Positions 9,499-20,491 of a stretch of DNA of 64,000 bases are shown one piece after another (position 1 is the first letter of the stretch; each line of letters starts with the position of its first letter). Made by a program: the position numbers and the translations under genes. The stretch is taken from NCBI GenBank assembly GCA_030411725.1, contig MU839844.1:248001-312000 (forward strand), in the 5' to 3' direction. Below the pieces are notes generated by a model. It saw nothing but the letters and a program-made list of their open reading frames with translations. It searched no databases and was not told where the DNA came from. The DNA comes from Echria macrotheca (lineage: Eukaryota > Ascomycota > Sordariomycetes > Sordariales > Schizotheciaceae).

Positions 9499-11210
9499 GT
9501 TGAGATGAGATTCAAAGTACACCGATTTCTGAAGCAGAACTCACTTCTTCGAACTACGAAGCACAGACGGAGGAATCGGCGAAGGGAAGGGAACTGGCAC
9601 AATGTCTCCTGATATACGACTTCTTCTTTTCTACCGTGCCTACCAACTCCCGATATTTTCTACGCTCAAATCACAGAAAAAAGATCTCATGAACATCATC
9701 TTGAATGAATCCTGGTGTTCTGACCACTGATATCCAAAAGGTCGCCTGAACCGCGGAAGGGGGAAACCCGCTTCCCAAAATGGAAGTCGGCTTTCTCACT
9801 TACACGGGAAGCAGCCTGAGGCAGCAAACTCACCCCACCAGCCGAGATCTCCCGTCAGTGACAATGAGGGGCAGCCCCGCCAAGCAAACTTTTCCAGCAA
9901 CAAACTCTCGGAATAACAACACACACAACTCGGACTGCCGCTTGATGTCTGCCGTGCGAAGGATCTTCCGGCCGTGGAGCAAACACGCTGAGCCGAGCTG
10001 CATTCCTCGATTGGCCCCTCACCGTCTCCCAACAGATTTTCCGACAATCATGGCGACCCCAAGACATCTGCTAAGAGGCGCTGAGCTGGGCCGCCGGACC
10101 GCAAACTCTACTATAACAAAAATGTTATTGATATAGGCTGATTGATCGACACAGCGCCAATCGATGGCTCGCCAACAGCGCTTGGAGTCGGGGATAGATG
10201 AGGTCTGACAGGCACGGGACAAGCGCTGGCCGAGATTTTTATCCAAAGTAGCGAGAGATTACTCGCGGGCGACTCAACACGGCTGCTGCGGTTGTTTTTC
10301 TAGAACCGCCCAGGCGCCAAGCCAACCCGGCTGCAAAGGACCCAAGGACCCCTCACAGCGGCGCGTCTGTCCGCTGAAGCTTAGCTCCCCGCGCTGTGTC
10401 CCGGGCTGGTCCAGGCCTGACAAAGACGCCGCCCGGGCACTCGGCTTGGATGAGTTCTCACGGCGTCATCAGCCTGGACCAGAGGCCACTGGGAGGTCGT
10501 CGATTCACACCCCCTCGCCGAACCATGCATCCAGCCGGCCATCTCCCCCGACGCCACCATCTGGATATCTGATCGTCCCAAAGATTGGGATGCTGCTCGC
10601 TTGCAGTGTCGACATGTCAGCAACGGACCAACCACCCGCGCCGCATTTGTTTTATGCTTGCCCCTTCTGGCAATTGCCCCTGGTGGCAGGCATGCCCTGG
10701 CCGGCCTCCCATATTGGCTGCAGCCCGTTGGGCTCGACCCCTGAGCTCGCCCGTCGGGTGCCTTGCGGCTTGCCGTGCCTTGCTTCCCTGATGGCTCGGC
10801 TGTCTCCCGCCAATCTAGATCGGCCCCCTCTGGAACTTCTTGGACATCTCCACCGAGCATATCCTCACGGATCTTAGCGACGCCCTTCATATCCTTTGCT
10901 TTCTGCCAACATGCTAATTCCATATTCCATCTTACGAAGGCTATACTCCCCACACGCACCCAATCTATCCTCGCCCGGCCGCCCCATGTGGTCGGCTCCC
11001 ATTCTGCCGCGGACCCATGCTGCCGGTGGCCTGTCACTTGCTTCCCGGACTGGCCTTCCGTCCCTCGTTCCTGGGAATGCGGAGTCAGGGACGGTCTTCG
11101 ACGATGTTATTATATCCACCCATCCCCTCGCGAACGTCCAGTGCTTGTCTGTCTCCTTGGCCCAGTCCTGACCCTTGGAACCGACTCGCCGTCTTGGCCG
11201 AACTGGAATC
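9499..11210. promoter_or_regulatory. Divergent promoter region between AA9 and cellobiose dehydrogenase, 1.7 kb
   Basis: The AA9 gene at 9498 reads left and the CDH gene at 11211 reads right, so this interval is the only 5' space of both. Divergent placement suggests co-regulation under cellulolytic control, which is inference. Long antisense frames here (for example 10381-11037) show no family resemblance and are probably fortuitous. I did not identify a convincing transcription-factor operator. Confidence 0.45.
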
Positions 11211-13876
11211 ATGAAGCTTCTGAGCCGCATCGGGGCGACTGCCCTCACGGCAGCGCTGTGTATGTGTGATTTTTCTTCACCGAGTTCCTAGCTAACATGT
11301 AAAGACCTGCAACCATCCACGGCCCAGACCGCCGATGCTGCGCCGTACAAGGATGCCTCTACCGGCATTGTCTTCAAGACATGGTCGACCGGCACCGCCT
11401 CCGGCGCCGCGCCGTTCACCTTTGGCATGGCTCTGCCTTCCGACGCCCTGACCAAGGATGCCACTGAGTACATTGGTCTCCTGGTATGTTTCTCTCTAAA
11501 ACATGACGGCTCTTCTAACATCTCTAGCGCTGCCAAATCGCCAACAATGCCGTTCCCGGCTACTGCGGTCTCTCCCACGGCGAGTCGGGTCAGATGACCC
11601 AGGCGCTGCTGTTGATGGCCTGGCCCTTCAACGGAACCGTCTACACGTCGTTCCGCTACACCACGGGCTATAACATGCCGCTGCCCTACACCGGCAACGC
11701 CACCCTCACCCAGATCTCGTCGACATTCAAGGCCGGCCAATTCGAGCTCATCTACCGATGCCAGGGCTGTTTTTCGTGGAACCAGGGCGGCTCCGTCGGA
11801 AGCGTCTCGACCAAGAGCGGAAATCTCATTCTCGGCCGTGCTGCCGCCAAGACCAACCTGCACAACCCTTCGTGCCCCGACAAGGCCTTCTTCGGCTTCC
11901 ACGACAATGGTTATGGCCAGTTCGGTGCTGCTCTTGACGGTGCTGCTCAGGCCGACTACGCCAAGTGGGCTGCTTCGTCGACTCCTGCTCCCGCCGCGGT
12001 GTGCACCGAGTGAGTGTTATTTGCTGGAGTATAAGAATCATGCTAACAAGCGCAGCCTCGAGACGCCTCCCGCCGCGGGCGCCGAGCCGCAACCGTCCTG
12101 CGCTGCTGCCCCGGAGAAGTCGTACGACTACATTGTCGTCGGCGGTGGTGCCGGTGGTATTCCTGTTGCCGAGAGACTCAGCGCCGCTGGCAAGAGCGTG
12201 CTGCTGATCGAGAAGGGACCCGTCTCTTCGGGCCGCTACGGTGGTACCATGAGGCCCGAGTGGCTCCGCAACACCAACCTCACCCGCTTCGACGTTCCCG
12301 GCCTGTGCAATCAGATCTGGGTCGACTCGTCCGGCATTGCCTGCACTGATACCGACCAGATGGCTGGTTGTGTGTTGGGAGGAGGAACCGCCGTCAATGC
12401 TGGTCTTTGGTGGAAGCCCCCCAAGGCCGACTGGGATTACAACTTCCCCACCGGCTGGAAATCGACCGACATGGCCACGGCCACCAACAACGTCTTCACT
12501 CGCATCCCAGGCACCTGGCACCCATCTACCGACGGCAAGCTCTACCGCCAGGAAGGCTTCAACGTCCTCGCCGGCGGTCTCAACAAGACCGGCTGGACCT
12601 ATGTCATTCCTAACGAGTCGCCCGAGTCCAAGAACCGCACTTTCGGGCACACCACCTTCATGTTCGATCATGGCGAGCGTGGCGGCCCTCTCGCTACCTA
12701 CCTCGTTTCGGCGCTCGCTCGCGACAACTTCCACCTGTGGACCAACACGGCCGTGCGCCGCGCTGTCCGCACCGGAAGCAAGGTTACCGGTGTTGAGCTT
12801 GAGTGCCTGTCCAGCGGTGGCTACAGCGGCACCGTCAAGATCAACAACGGCGGCGGTGTTATTTTCTCGGCTGGTACCTTCGGCTCGGCCAAGCTGCTGC
12901 TTCGCAGCGGTATCGGCCCGGCTGACCAGCTTGCTGTTGTTGCCGGCTCCAAGGATGGATCCACCTTCATCTCGAAGGACCAGTGGATCAACCTTCCTGT
13001 TGGCTACAATCTGCTTGACCATCTCAACACGGATCTGATCATTGATCATCCCGATGTTGTGTTCTACGACTTTTACGAGGCCTGGACTTCGCCCATCAGC
13101 GGTGACAAGGATTCGTACCTCGCGAACCGTACCGGTATTCTCACTCAGGCTGCCCCCAATATTGGCCCCATGGTACGTTTTTTGTTTACTGAGTAGGACT
13201 GAGCTAACAGGGTTAGATCTGGGAGGTCATTACTCCTTCGGATGGTATTCCCCGCCAGTTCCAGTGGACCGCCCGTGTCGAGGGCAACGACAATGTCTAC
13301 CCGTCCAAGCGTAAGTTTAGCAGACTTGTAGCGAGCCATAGCTAACAGTAATAGTGTCGATGACCCTCAGCCAGTACCTCGGCCGTGGTGTCGTCTCGCG
13401 TGGCCGCATGACCATCACCGGCAACCTTGATACTGCCGTTTCGGAGCACCCCTACCTCCACAATGCCGGCGATAAGGAGGCTGTCATCCTTGGCATTAAG
13501 AGCCTGATTGCCTCGCTCAGCACCATCCAGAACCTGACCTGGATTCTTCCTCCTGCCAACACCACCGTCGAGTCGTTTGTGAACAACGTAAGTTTTCTGT
13601 CTCTGAAGTGAGATTTAGCTGACCATATAGATGCTCGTCTCTCCCTCCAACCGTCGCTCCAACCACTGGATCGGCACCGCCAAGATTGGATCTGATGACG
13701 GACGCGTGGCCAACGGCACCGCGGTCGTGGACCTCAACACCAAGGTGTACGGCACCGATAACTTGTTCGTTGTTGATGCATCCATCTTCCCTGGCATCAC
13801 GACGGGCAACCCGTCGTCAGCCATTGTGATTGTGGGCGAGCACGCGGCTGAGAAGATTCTGGCTCTCAACAAGTGA
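11211..13876 (+). CDS. cdh: Cellobiose dehydrogenase (AA8 cytochrome + AA3_1 flavodehydrogenase, no CBM)
   Basis: Seven exons: 11211-11259, 11305-11483, 11528-12009, 12056-13172, 13217-13310, 13355-13587, 13631-13876; 799 aa with six 43-46 nt introns. Order: signal peptide (about 1-23); AA8 cytochrome with Met ligand M99 (GESGQMTQALL) and His ligand H201 (FFGFHDNGYGQFG); short Pro/Ala linker; GMC flavin domain with dinucleotide motif GGGAGG at 266-271; catalytic His730 in RRSNHWIG; and the conserved Asn at about 778 in TTGNPSSA. The protein stops right after EHAAEKILALNK, so it lacks the CBM1 of class IIA enzymes and matches class IIB. It oxidises cellobiose to the lactone extracellularly and passes electrons through the haem to LPMOs. 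The first exon splits the signal peptide. Confidence 0.96.
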
Positions 13877-14988
13877 GCTGACCTGGCGTAAAATGGATCG
13901 CTGAGGGGAACTTGGGGGCGGCGAACAAAATGTTTATGACAAACAACTTATATATGTGTATTCTCCAATGTGTATATTTGTAATTCTGATGCCGTTGGTC
14001 TGCCTGTAGATGTCTTTTGAGAGACTAGCAGTAGCGGATAGAAAAAACAACGGATTTGCTTTGTTAAAAATGATGTCCAGTGTTGGTTAGTGCAGCACTG
14101 ATGGGTGCTACAATTATTGGTTTTTATCATGCCCCATCTGTTGAGTACCTAGAAGAATATCAGCTCGATTTGTGGGCCATGGCGGAACTAATAGCTCAGA
14201 CCGAGTAGCCTGAAGCCTTGTCCTGTCTGGAAGACAGTTTTTGTATGTGCTGGGTCGGTTTATGGCTGTGTGGGCTGTGATAACGCTTCGCGGAAGGCCG
14301 GGTCGAAGTATCCCTATATCCTGGAACCTACGCTGAGGTGCCTTTTAAGCCCGCGGGAGTCTTCGCTTATGGTATCATTGCTCCCCTATCTTACTGGCAA
14401 CCAAGCGCTCGAAAGAAATTTGATTTCAGTTGTTTGTGTTTCCTTGATACAGCTGATAATAGGGACGCTTGGGGACTACACTTTGAAACGACTTGAGCGG
14501 GAAGTAATCCTCGAAAAGAAATAAGAGATAGCTGTACCTTGGCATGAAGAACTTGATTTCACTGCTGAGAGAAGGGGCGGTGAGATGAGTTCCGAGACCG
14601 GAACTCGCGCAACGAAAATGACTTGTCTCATCCGTGACAAGGCCCGAGGTGTGCGTCCACATGCTATACAAGTTCCTACTCGGATTGGGCGAGATGAAAT
14701 GGCGGCATGTTTGGCGGTGCCAGATGGTCTCAACTAGGAGCCATGCAAGCGTGGCCAGCTGTGCCCTACAAGAGCAAAATGACACTTCTTCAAGGCCTAT
14801 CTGGATTGGTACTTAAACCACAAGCTGCTCCTGAGATGAGTTATTCCAACTCTCTACCTACCTAGGTAGGCAGTTCTCTTTTCACGACCGACGCCGTTCA
14901 AATCTTTCTCTCCAACAAGGGGCCTTGAGGGTTAAACCTCGGACACACCGCTGTTCTCTTCTGCCTTAGAATAAGGGAACAAAAAGAA
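13877..14988. other. Intergenic region, 1.1 kb; palindromic CCTAGG-type motif near the next gene
   Basis: The 3' flank of CDH and the promoter of the small gene at 14989. The palindromic CTACCTACCTAGGTAGG lies at 14854-14870, about 120 bp before that ATG. No supported gene. Confidence 0.5.
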
Positions 14989-15237
14989 ATGGGGGCATGC
15001 TTCTCCAGCGGCTCCGACGACCCACCTCGTCGCCGTTCCCGGCGTCAATCCCGCTCACGACGCCGTTCCCCTCGTCACGGCTACTCCTCCCAGGACCGAT
15101 ACGGAGACAACGACGACCCTGCCCTCCAACTTCCAGACTACCCCGTGGTTCCGCGGCCGAATTACCATGGCGCCGAACGGATGCAGGGAAGGGAGTGGAC
15201 TAGGTATGGGGTAGCTGACTGGGATTATTATCCGTAA
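14989..15237 (+). CDS. Small Met-Gly Arg/Ser protein, predicted N-myristoylated (family member 2)
   Basis: Single exon, 82 aa; family not recognised. It starts MGACFSSGSDD, a textbook dual-acylation N-terminus: Gly2 for myristate, Ser6 in the favoured position, Cys4 for palmitate. An Arg/Ser tract follows (RRRSRRQSRSRRRSPR, about residues 15-30), giving a myristoyl-plus-basic membrane anchor. The C-terminal half carries LQLPDYPVVPRPNY, which matches LELQDYPQFPTPVY in the next gene at 15939, so the two are paralogues in tandem. Context ATG is good (AAAGAAATGGG). Serines inside the Arg tract could allow phosphorylation-controlled release, which is inference. Confidence 0.62.
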   Translation: MGACFSSGSDDPPRRRSRRQSRSRRRSPRHGYSSQDRYGDNDDPALQLPDYPVVPRPNYHGAERMQGREWTRYGVADWDYYP

Positions 15238-15938
15238 GGTACTGGATGAGTGCCCGGGTCAGAGAGTTGCACTCGTCTGATTTATTGACTGGTGGTTGGT
15301 GCGGGTACCATGATGCTAGGAACTGTTTGGAGACGTTCGGGTGGGTGAGAGGCGCCTTGATTTCTGAGGGCGTGGTATCATGGAACGAAACTACGAGGCT
15401 GGAACTTACAGGAATACGGCTCGTCCATGTCTCTGACGTCTGCGTGCCTATACGCCAGCGTACTATACAAGTAAATTTCAGTTCAAATTGTCATGAACTT
15501 GAACGGTGGCATGTGACTACCTATATGCCATGTGTAAGCCCTGACGGGTGGGTTGAACAACTGGAGCACAATGTCTCACATGTGCTGTTGAAAATCGTGG
15601 AAAAGTGCTCAAACAATTTGTGAGAGAACGCAAAGCGAACGCTAACAAAATAATAACTGTTCCCCAAAGCTCCCAGCCCCGAGAACAGGTGGTTTCAGCT
15701 CGGAACTGTTTCCTCCAGAGCCAGCTGTATCCTACAATACCGCAAGGCCAACTTCTCCGTCTGGCTTCCATATAAACCCACAAGTCCTGATCCCCAAACT
15801 AGGCCCCCTTCCTACCTTGTTACTTTCTCGTCTTCATCCACCAAAGCACTAAACTCGCCTCTCTAACTTCACCATCACCACTTTAATTTCCTCCACCCAC
15901 AACCACCACAACCAATCACCATCAATATAATAATAAAA
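15238..15938. other. Intergenic region, 0.7 kb, between the paralogous small genes
   Basis: Separates the two tandem Met-Gly genes. The last 100 bp are pyrimidine-rich and run into an A/T stretch directly before the ATG at 15939, as expected of a fungal core promoter and leader. No other gene. Confidence 0.5.
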
Positions 15939-16062
15939 ATGGGCCTCTGCCTCTCCCTCTGCTGCCCCTCTCTCTTCCCGCCCCCGTCCTCCCACACCCG
16001 CTCTCGCCGCCGCTCTCGCCGCCGCTCTCGCAGAGACACATACGGACAATCCCAAGGCCAAC

Positions 16063-16093
<31 letters not shown>

Positions 16094-16304
16094 CGGAGGG
16101 GGCGGCGACTCCTACCGCCAACCGCGCGCCCGCTATCGAGAGGGTGAAGCCCTCGAGCTGCAGGACTATCCGCAGTTTCCTACCCCGGTCTATCTGGCGG
16201 GCGGTAACGGGGGGAGTTTGGCTTCGAGCTGCTATGATGCTGGGATTGAGGTGGGGGGTAGTAGTCGGGCTGGGCCTAGTCGTCCTAGGTCTACTCGGCG
16301 ATGA
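15939..16304 (+). CDS. Small Met-Gly Arg/Ser/His protein, predicted N-acylated (family member 3)
   Basis: Single exon, 121 aa. The N-terminus MGLCLSLCCPSLF has Gly2, Ser6 and three cysteines (4, 8, 9), ideal for myristoylation with double or triple palmitoylation. Next comes a 12-nt in-frame repeat encoding RRRSRRRSRR, then a poly-His/poly-Gln run from CAC/CAA microsatellite codons. The motif LELQDYPQFPTPVY shared with the 14989 gene follows, then a Gly/Ser/Arg-rich tail. Expansion of coding microsatellites explains its greater length compared with its neighbour. The family is unrecognised; membrane association is inferred from sequence pattern only. Confidence 0.6.
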
Positions 16305-16955
16305 GTATCTAGGTAGGGACTATGAGGTGGTATGTTTCTGGTGTGATGTGTGTCGTTCGTGTTGGTTGGTGTTTATTAGGTTGGTTGGATTGAGTGGGTT
16401 TCAAGAGGGGGGGTTGGCGGGATGGAGGGCTGTGTTGCTGATGGATCTGTTGATGGTGAGTATCGCTGCAATAGCTGGGATTTTATGTTGCTGTTAACCG
16501 TGTTCTAGTTTTGGACTTGGGGATGGGCACATGAGTGGGTTGTTTGTTGTGGTGACAAACGGTCACTGCTTGGTTTTGGATATGGAGTTCTTATGAATGG
16601 GAGTATGGATGATGGGATTTATGCTTGAGAAGCACAAGGGAATACAGCTGGACTGAACATGTGGTTATCAACACATACCTGCATACGTTTGCGCAGGAAA
16701 GGCTTATTTTGGGGGTTGGCGTAGTGTCGGAGTGTCATTAGAGATGTATGGGATTTAGCCGATGGCGCTGGATGCTGGACACAAAGAATGCTCTCTAGGA
16801 TGAAACATGCTCGCGGCGAAGAAATGGTGATTACAATATGCTTTTGCTGAGATATCTAGGTCTAAGGCGTTAAATACTTGTAACCTGCTTGTGTATTTAA
16901 GTCGTTTCTCACCGCTTCCTGTCTAGACCATCACGAGGAAACACTCTACACCCGG
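16305..16955. other. Intergenic region, 0.65 kb, no supported gene
   Basis: Convergent interval between the small gene (rightward) and the C2H2-like gene (leftward). It contains a TATCTAGGTAGGG motif at 16306-16318 directly after the stop codon. Probably two 3' untranslated regions. Confidence 0.45.
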
Positions 16956-18994
16956 TCACGCCCCCTGCTCGCACTCCTCTGGTCTTCGGCCATTGCTAGG
17001 GCCCGCTTCCTGAACGTGCCACTGGCCCAGCGGACTCCAAGGAGCCTCGGAGTAGAGCGGCTGTAACCACGGTTCACATAGCTCTGTAAGAGGAGCCTGA
17101 GAAGCTGTCAAATTCCACCCTGCGGCACCAGAGTCGGGATTCCCAAAAGACATTTCCAAAGTGGCAGGATCAGACACAGGCTGAGTGACCAAATGGGTGC
17201 CGGTCGTAGGGCTGTCGGCCGGCGGAAGCGTGAGGTCGTTGTTATCAGCGCTATGCGGGTTGTTGAGAGGAGGTTGGTTCCAAACCACGGGACCCTGGAG
17301 CCCAGCAGGGCCGGGGGGCTGGGCAGAGCCGAGCAGACCCGTCGCGGCCGCCGCGTCGCGGTACACACGGTCGCTGAGAAGATCTAACACGCCCTCGCGT
17401 TGCTGGGCCCAGCTTTCTGGGGCGAACCCCGGATCTTCAAAGGCATGTTCCTGACGCTGGAACACGCGGAGTGTGTATCTCCCGGTATTGTCAAGCCAAC
17501 ATCCGTACTGGAAAAAAATCTCCAGCCGCAGACCCTCGAGGTAGATGCTGAATGGATCGGGATGGCCGGGAAATATGATGCGGAACACACGTCTCCACTG
17601 CTCCTCTGGCGACCCGGACCCGTGTTCTCGGATCCGGGCGAGTTGCTCGGCCGTAAGCACTCGGCTCGTCGGGGCTGGACGTGTGCCGGGTGCGCACCTC
17701 ATCCTCTGGTGATGACGCAGAAGAGATTTGCTGTCGTAGACACTATGGCAAGTCGGGCAGCTGAGGGCGTAATGTGCTTTTGCCAAGTGCGCCTTGACGT
17801 CGCACACCCTCCGATATCCCGCTCCACAGCACGCGTACTCGACTGCATCCCACTTCAGATACGGGCATGCGAAGAGACGGTCGGTCCTCGTACGCTGTGG
17901 CTGGCTTGAGGCTGGTGGTGAGGGTCCATCGCCGTCCTCGCCGTCTTCACCCTCTTCTTCCTCTCCCGATCCCCCGGTTATCTTCCGTCCGCGGGCCGAA
18001 GAGCCTTGGCTTCTGCGTGACTCATTTCCTGAACCGGCTCCGGGTGAGGCAGTGGATGTACTGGTGCCGGAGAGGGGTCCAGCGGCGCGACGCGTCCGCC
18101 TGGCTGGTCTCAGAGGCGGGAACGTCCGCAGAAAGTGATCATAGAGTAGCCGAAAGAGCCAGGTCCGCCTTTCCATTATGACTCTTTTTCTGTCACCCCA
18201 CTTGAACGCCGTCTCCTCAAGAAGATCCGTCCCTGCCTCTGAGTCACATGAGGGTTCGCTGATTGCCGTCGTTGCCGTCGTTGCCGACAGGACGACACTC
18301 GGTGCGAGAAACTCCGTATCGCTTGCGACGACGGCGACGGCTGCTTCGCTGACATGACCATCGAGATCCGGACTGATATCTAGAGACTCCTCGTTGAAGA
18401 GTATAGCCGCACGTGTGTCCGTGCCTTCGCCCCATGAGAACTGAAATCTCCAAGGGAAGAGAGGAGGGTGTTCGGGATCGGGATCGGGTTCCGAGGCCCC
18501 TCCGACACACTCGACCTCCAGCGGCTGGTCGCGAATGTCTTCGCCAGAGATTGGGTGTGGAGACATGTTTAGCAAGAGCGACTCTGTGGGTGCCTGGTCT
18601 TGAAACATGCTTGCTTGGCCGAGGGAGAGTCCACCGAGCGTCGAAAACGTATTCCCGCCTGACGACGGCATCGTGTCGGATGACATTATCGAGGCTGCAG
18701 GGTGTACCGAGGGAGGTCCAACCAGATGGAGAACGGGACCTTCCAGATCTCCCACGGCAGACAGACTGGGACTCTGTGGGATCTCATGACCGGACTCGTC
18801 GACATATTCAGTGGGCAGCTGGTTGCGTCAGCATCAAACGTCCGTTACCGTTCCAGAGCCCCGACAGGTAATCCAGGGACTCTGGCCGAAGAAGGACTTA
18901 CGTTATCGGTAGCCTGCTTGCCTGGGCTACTGTCTCCCGTGACGGTCGGAATGTTTGGATTGTTGGTTCCAGGGCTGGGGCGAAAGGGCAACAT
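16956..18994 (-). CDS. Fungal C2H2-like zinc-finger protein of unknown role
   Basis: Two exons read leftward: 18994-18902 and 18818-16956; 651 aa. The long second exon has no suitable ATG near its start. The 93-nt first exon joins in phase 0 across an 83-nt intron (GTAAGT..CCAG), making ATG 18994 the first start. The middle holds a cysteine/histidine module typical of a large ascomycete family: FACPYLKWD, YACCGAG, VCDVKAHLAKAH, CPTCHSVY, LLRHHQRMRC (roughly residues 340-400). It is preceded by a basic Arg/Ser region and a very acidic run (GEEEEGEDGEDGDG). The N- and C-terminal thirds are Pro/Ser/Thr-rich and probably disordered. A nuclear or regulatory function is plausible but not shown. Confidence 0.8.
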
Positions 18995-20179
18995 TTTGAG
19001 GGTGTTCAAGCAAGAGTTTCTTGAGAGTCGAGACGGGTGAAGAACCTGGAGGTTGGGTGTTGATGGTGGGAGATATGCCAAAGGATCGGTGGTTAATCAT
19101 GGGTATTTATACCTGACAACATATCCCCGGATGGCCTTGTTAGGGCCGCCATGTGCGAAGATGGAAATGTTCAAATTCAACGTTTGAAAACTTCTGAGTG
19201 CTGTGTTGGCGGGTTGGTCGGAGAAATTACTCTCCCACAGCCAATGATGTGGTCGTGATATCTCAGGACATTCACTGAGTGTGAATATGCTAACCACATT
19301 CGGCATGGTGCGCCGGCTGCATGATGTCGTGAAACATTCCGACAACGCTTCGTATAGCGGTCAGCGATGGGAGGGGGTTTAGGGCTGCAGCCAGTCGTCT
19401 GTCGCGAACCAATAGCGCACCATCGACATCATGCATCGCCAAGTTATTTCATGCGGCCCGCGGGCCGACACGATCTGTGTTGTGGGCACTTCACGCCTCT
19501 TTTTCACTACTGGCGAATTTCAGAGCGGGGCTCAGGTGATTCGTCGGTGATGATGACGGGAGTGTTCGCTCGAGAACTCCAGTGATGGCTTCGTCTGCTT
19601 CGATATTGGCATTTGGAGCCGGTGACGGCGAGAATACCTAGGTAGGTAGGTAGCTAGGTAGTGAGCGGCACGGTCTCATCTTCTTGGATGGCTGTAAAAG
19701 ATCGGAATAGTAATGGAAAGTTGAGATGTTGCTGGTGACACAAGCAGATTTCGATTTCAGTAACGGCACTCGGTCGTGTTGGGAGCCGGTCATTGTTTGT
19801 AGAGCAAGGAAAACGAGTTCTCAAATCAAGATGCGAAAGGCTCTCGGGGGGAAGTGGTCTCTATACGACACAGCTGCATGATGAAAGCGCCTGTACGAGT
19901 TACATGCCTCGCTGGGTCTGTGCAATTCCATTCAACATCTCAAGTTCAACTGATACGTCCTTAGTCAGGATGAGATCCGATCACCAGGGCCCATGTATTT
20001 CCAGCCAAATTCAATATAAATTCAACCAGCTCGGCAGGTCTCTCCTTAGTATCATCACGCCCCCCAAGTCTGAAACCAAGTCTGAAGAGGCAGCGACACA
20101 TAGGTATCTATCTTTATAGTCTCCAGTGGCCTGATAATCCGAATGTTATCCGCTCTCCCAGGCTACCTAGGGAACCTCG
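18995..20179. other. Intergenic region, 1.2 kb, no supported gene
   Basis: 5' side of the C2H2-like gene and 3' side of the small gene at 20180-20491. It contains an ACCTAGGTAGGTAGGTAG cluster at 19636-19661. Nothing else is recognised. Confidence 0.5.
19636..19661. repeat. CCTAGGTAGG-type motif cluster
   Basis: Tandem TAGG units forming a partly palindromic cluster. Similar clusters occur at 14854-14870, 16306-16318 and around 57852-57863, always outside coding sequence. Function unknown; could be a promoter element or a simple repeat. Confidence 0.4.
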
Positions 20180-20491
20180 TCACGGAACATATTGGTACAC
20201 GATCGGCACCAGTTCCCCACTGGAACTGCTGACATAGCTTGCGTTACCTGGGGTCTGACGAGTGTGGGAGCTCATAGGGGGGTGGTAGGCGGGCTGCATG
20301 GTTTGTATGCCCTGTGCGTACTGTTGTTGCCACTGATTCTGCGGGGGCTGTGGGAACCCTTGGTGCTGCGTATACGCTGGATATCTGCCCATCTCGTAGG
20401 ATCCGTAGTATGTGTCTCCGTGTCCATGCCCATGCTCATGTCCGTGTGTTTCGTCCTCGTCGCCTGGGCAGCATGAGAACAATCCGCCCAT
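20180..20491 (-). CDS. Small Met-Gly protein with CC motif, predicted N-acylated (family member 4)
   Basis: Single exon, 103 aa, using the ATG at 20491 rather than an upstream in-frame start, because the resulting N-terminus MGGLFSCCPGDEDE has Gly2, Ser6 and adjacent Cys7/Cys8, the pattern for myristoylation plus palmitoylation. A His/Gly repeat follows (HGHEHGHGHGD), then a Tyr/Pro/Gln-rich segment with YGSYEMGRYPAYTQHQ, and an ordinary tail ending VPIVYQYVP. The plan of an acylated head with a low-complexity body matches the three rightward genes at 5984, 14989 and 15939, though the body is not alignable by eye. The His-rich repeat might bind metal ions, which is speculation. Confidence 0.6.
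   Translation of the reverse strand: MGGLFSCCPGDEDETHGHEHGHGHGDTYYGSYEMGRYPAYTQHQGFPQPPQNQWQQQYAQGIQTMQPAYHPPMSSHTRQTPGNASYVSSSSGELVPIVYQYVP

Noticed and set aside
10381..11037. 218-codon antisense ORF in the CDH promoter interval
   Set aside because: No recognisable domain, and overlapping frames of similar length on the other strand; probably chance in GC-rich DNA.
16066..16092. CAC/CAA microsatellite as an independent repeat feature
   Set aside because: It is in frame inside the 15939 gene and encodes its His/Gln tract, so it is described there.
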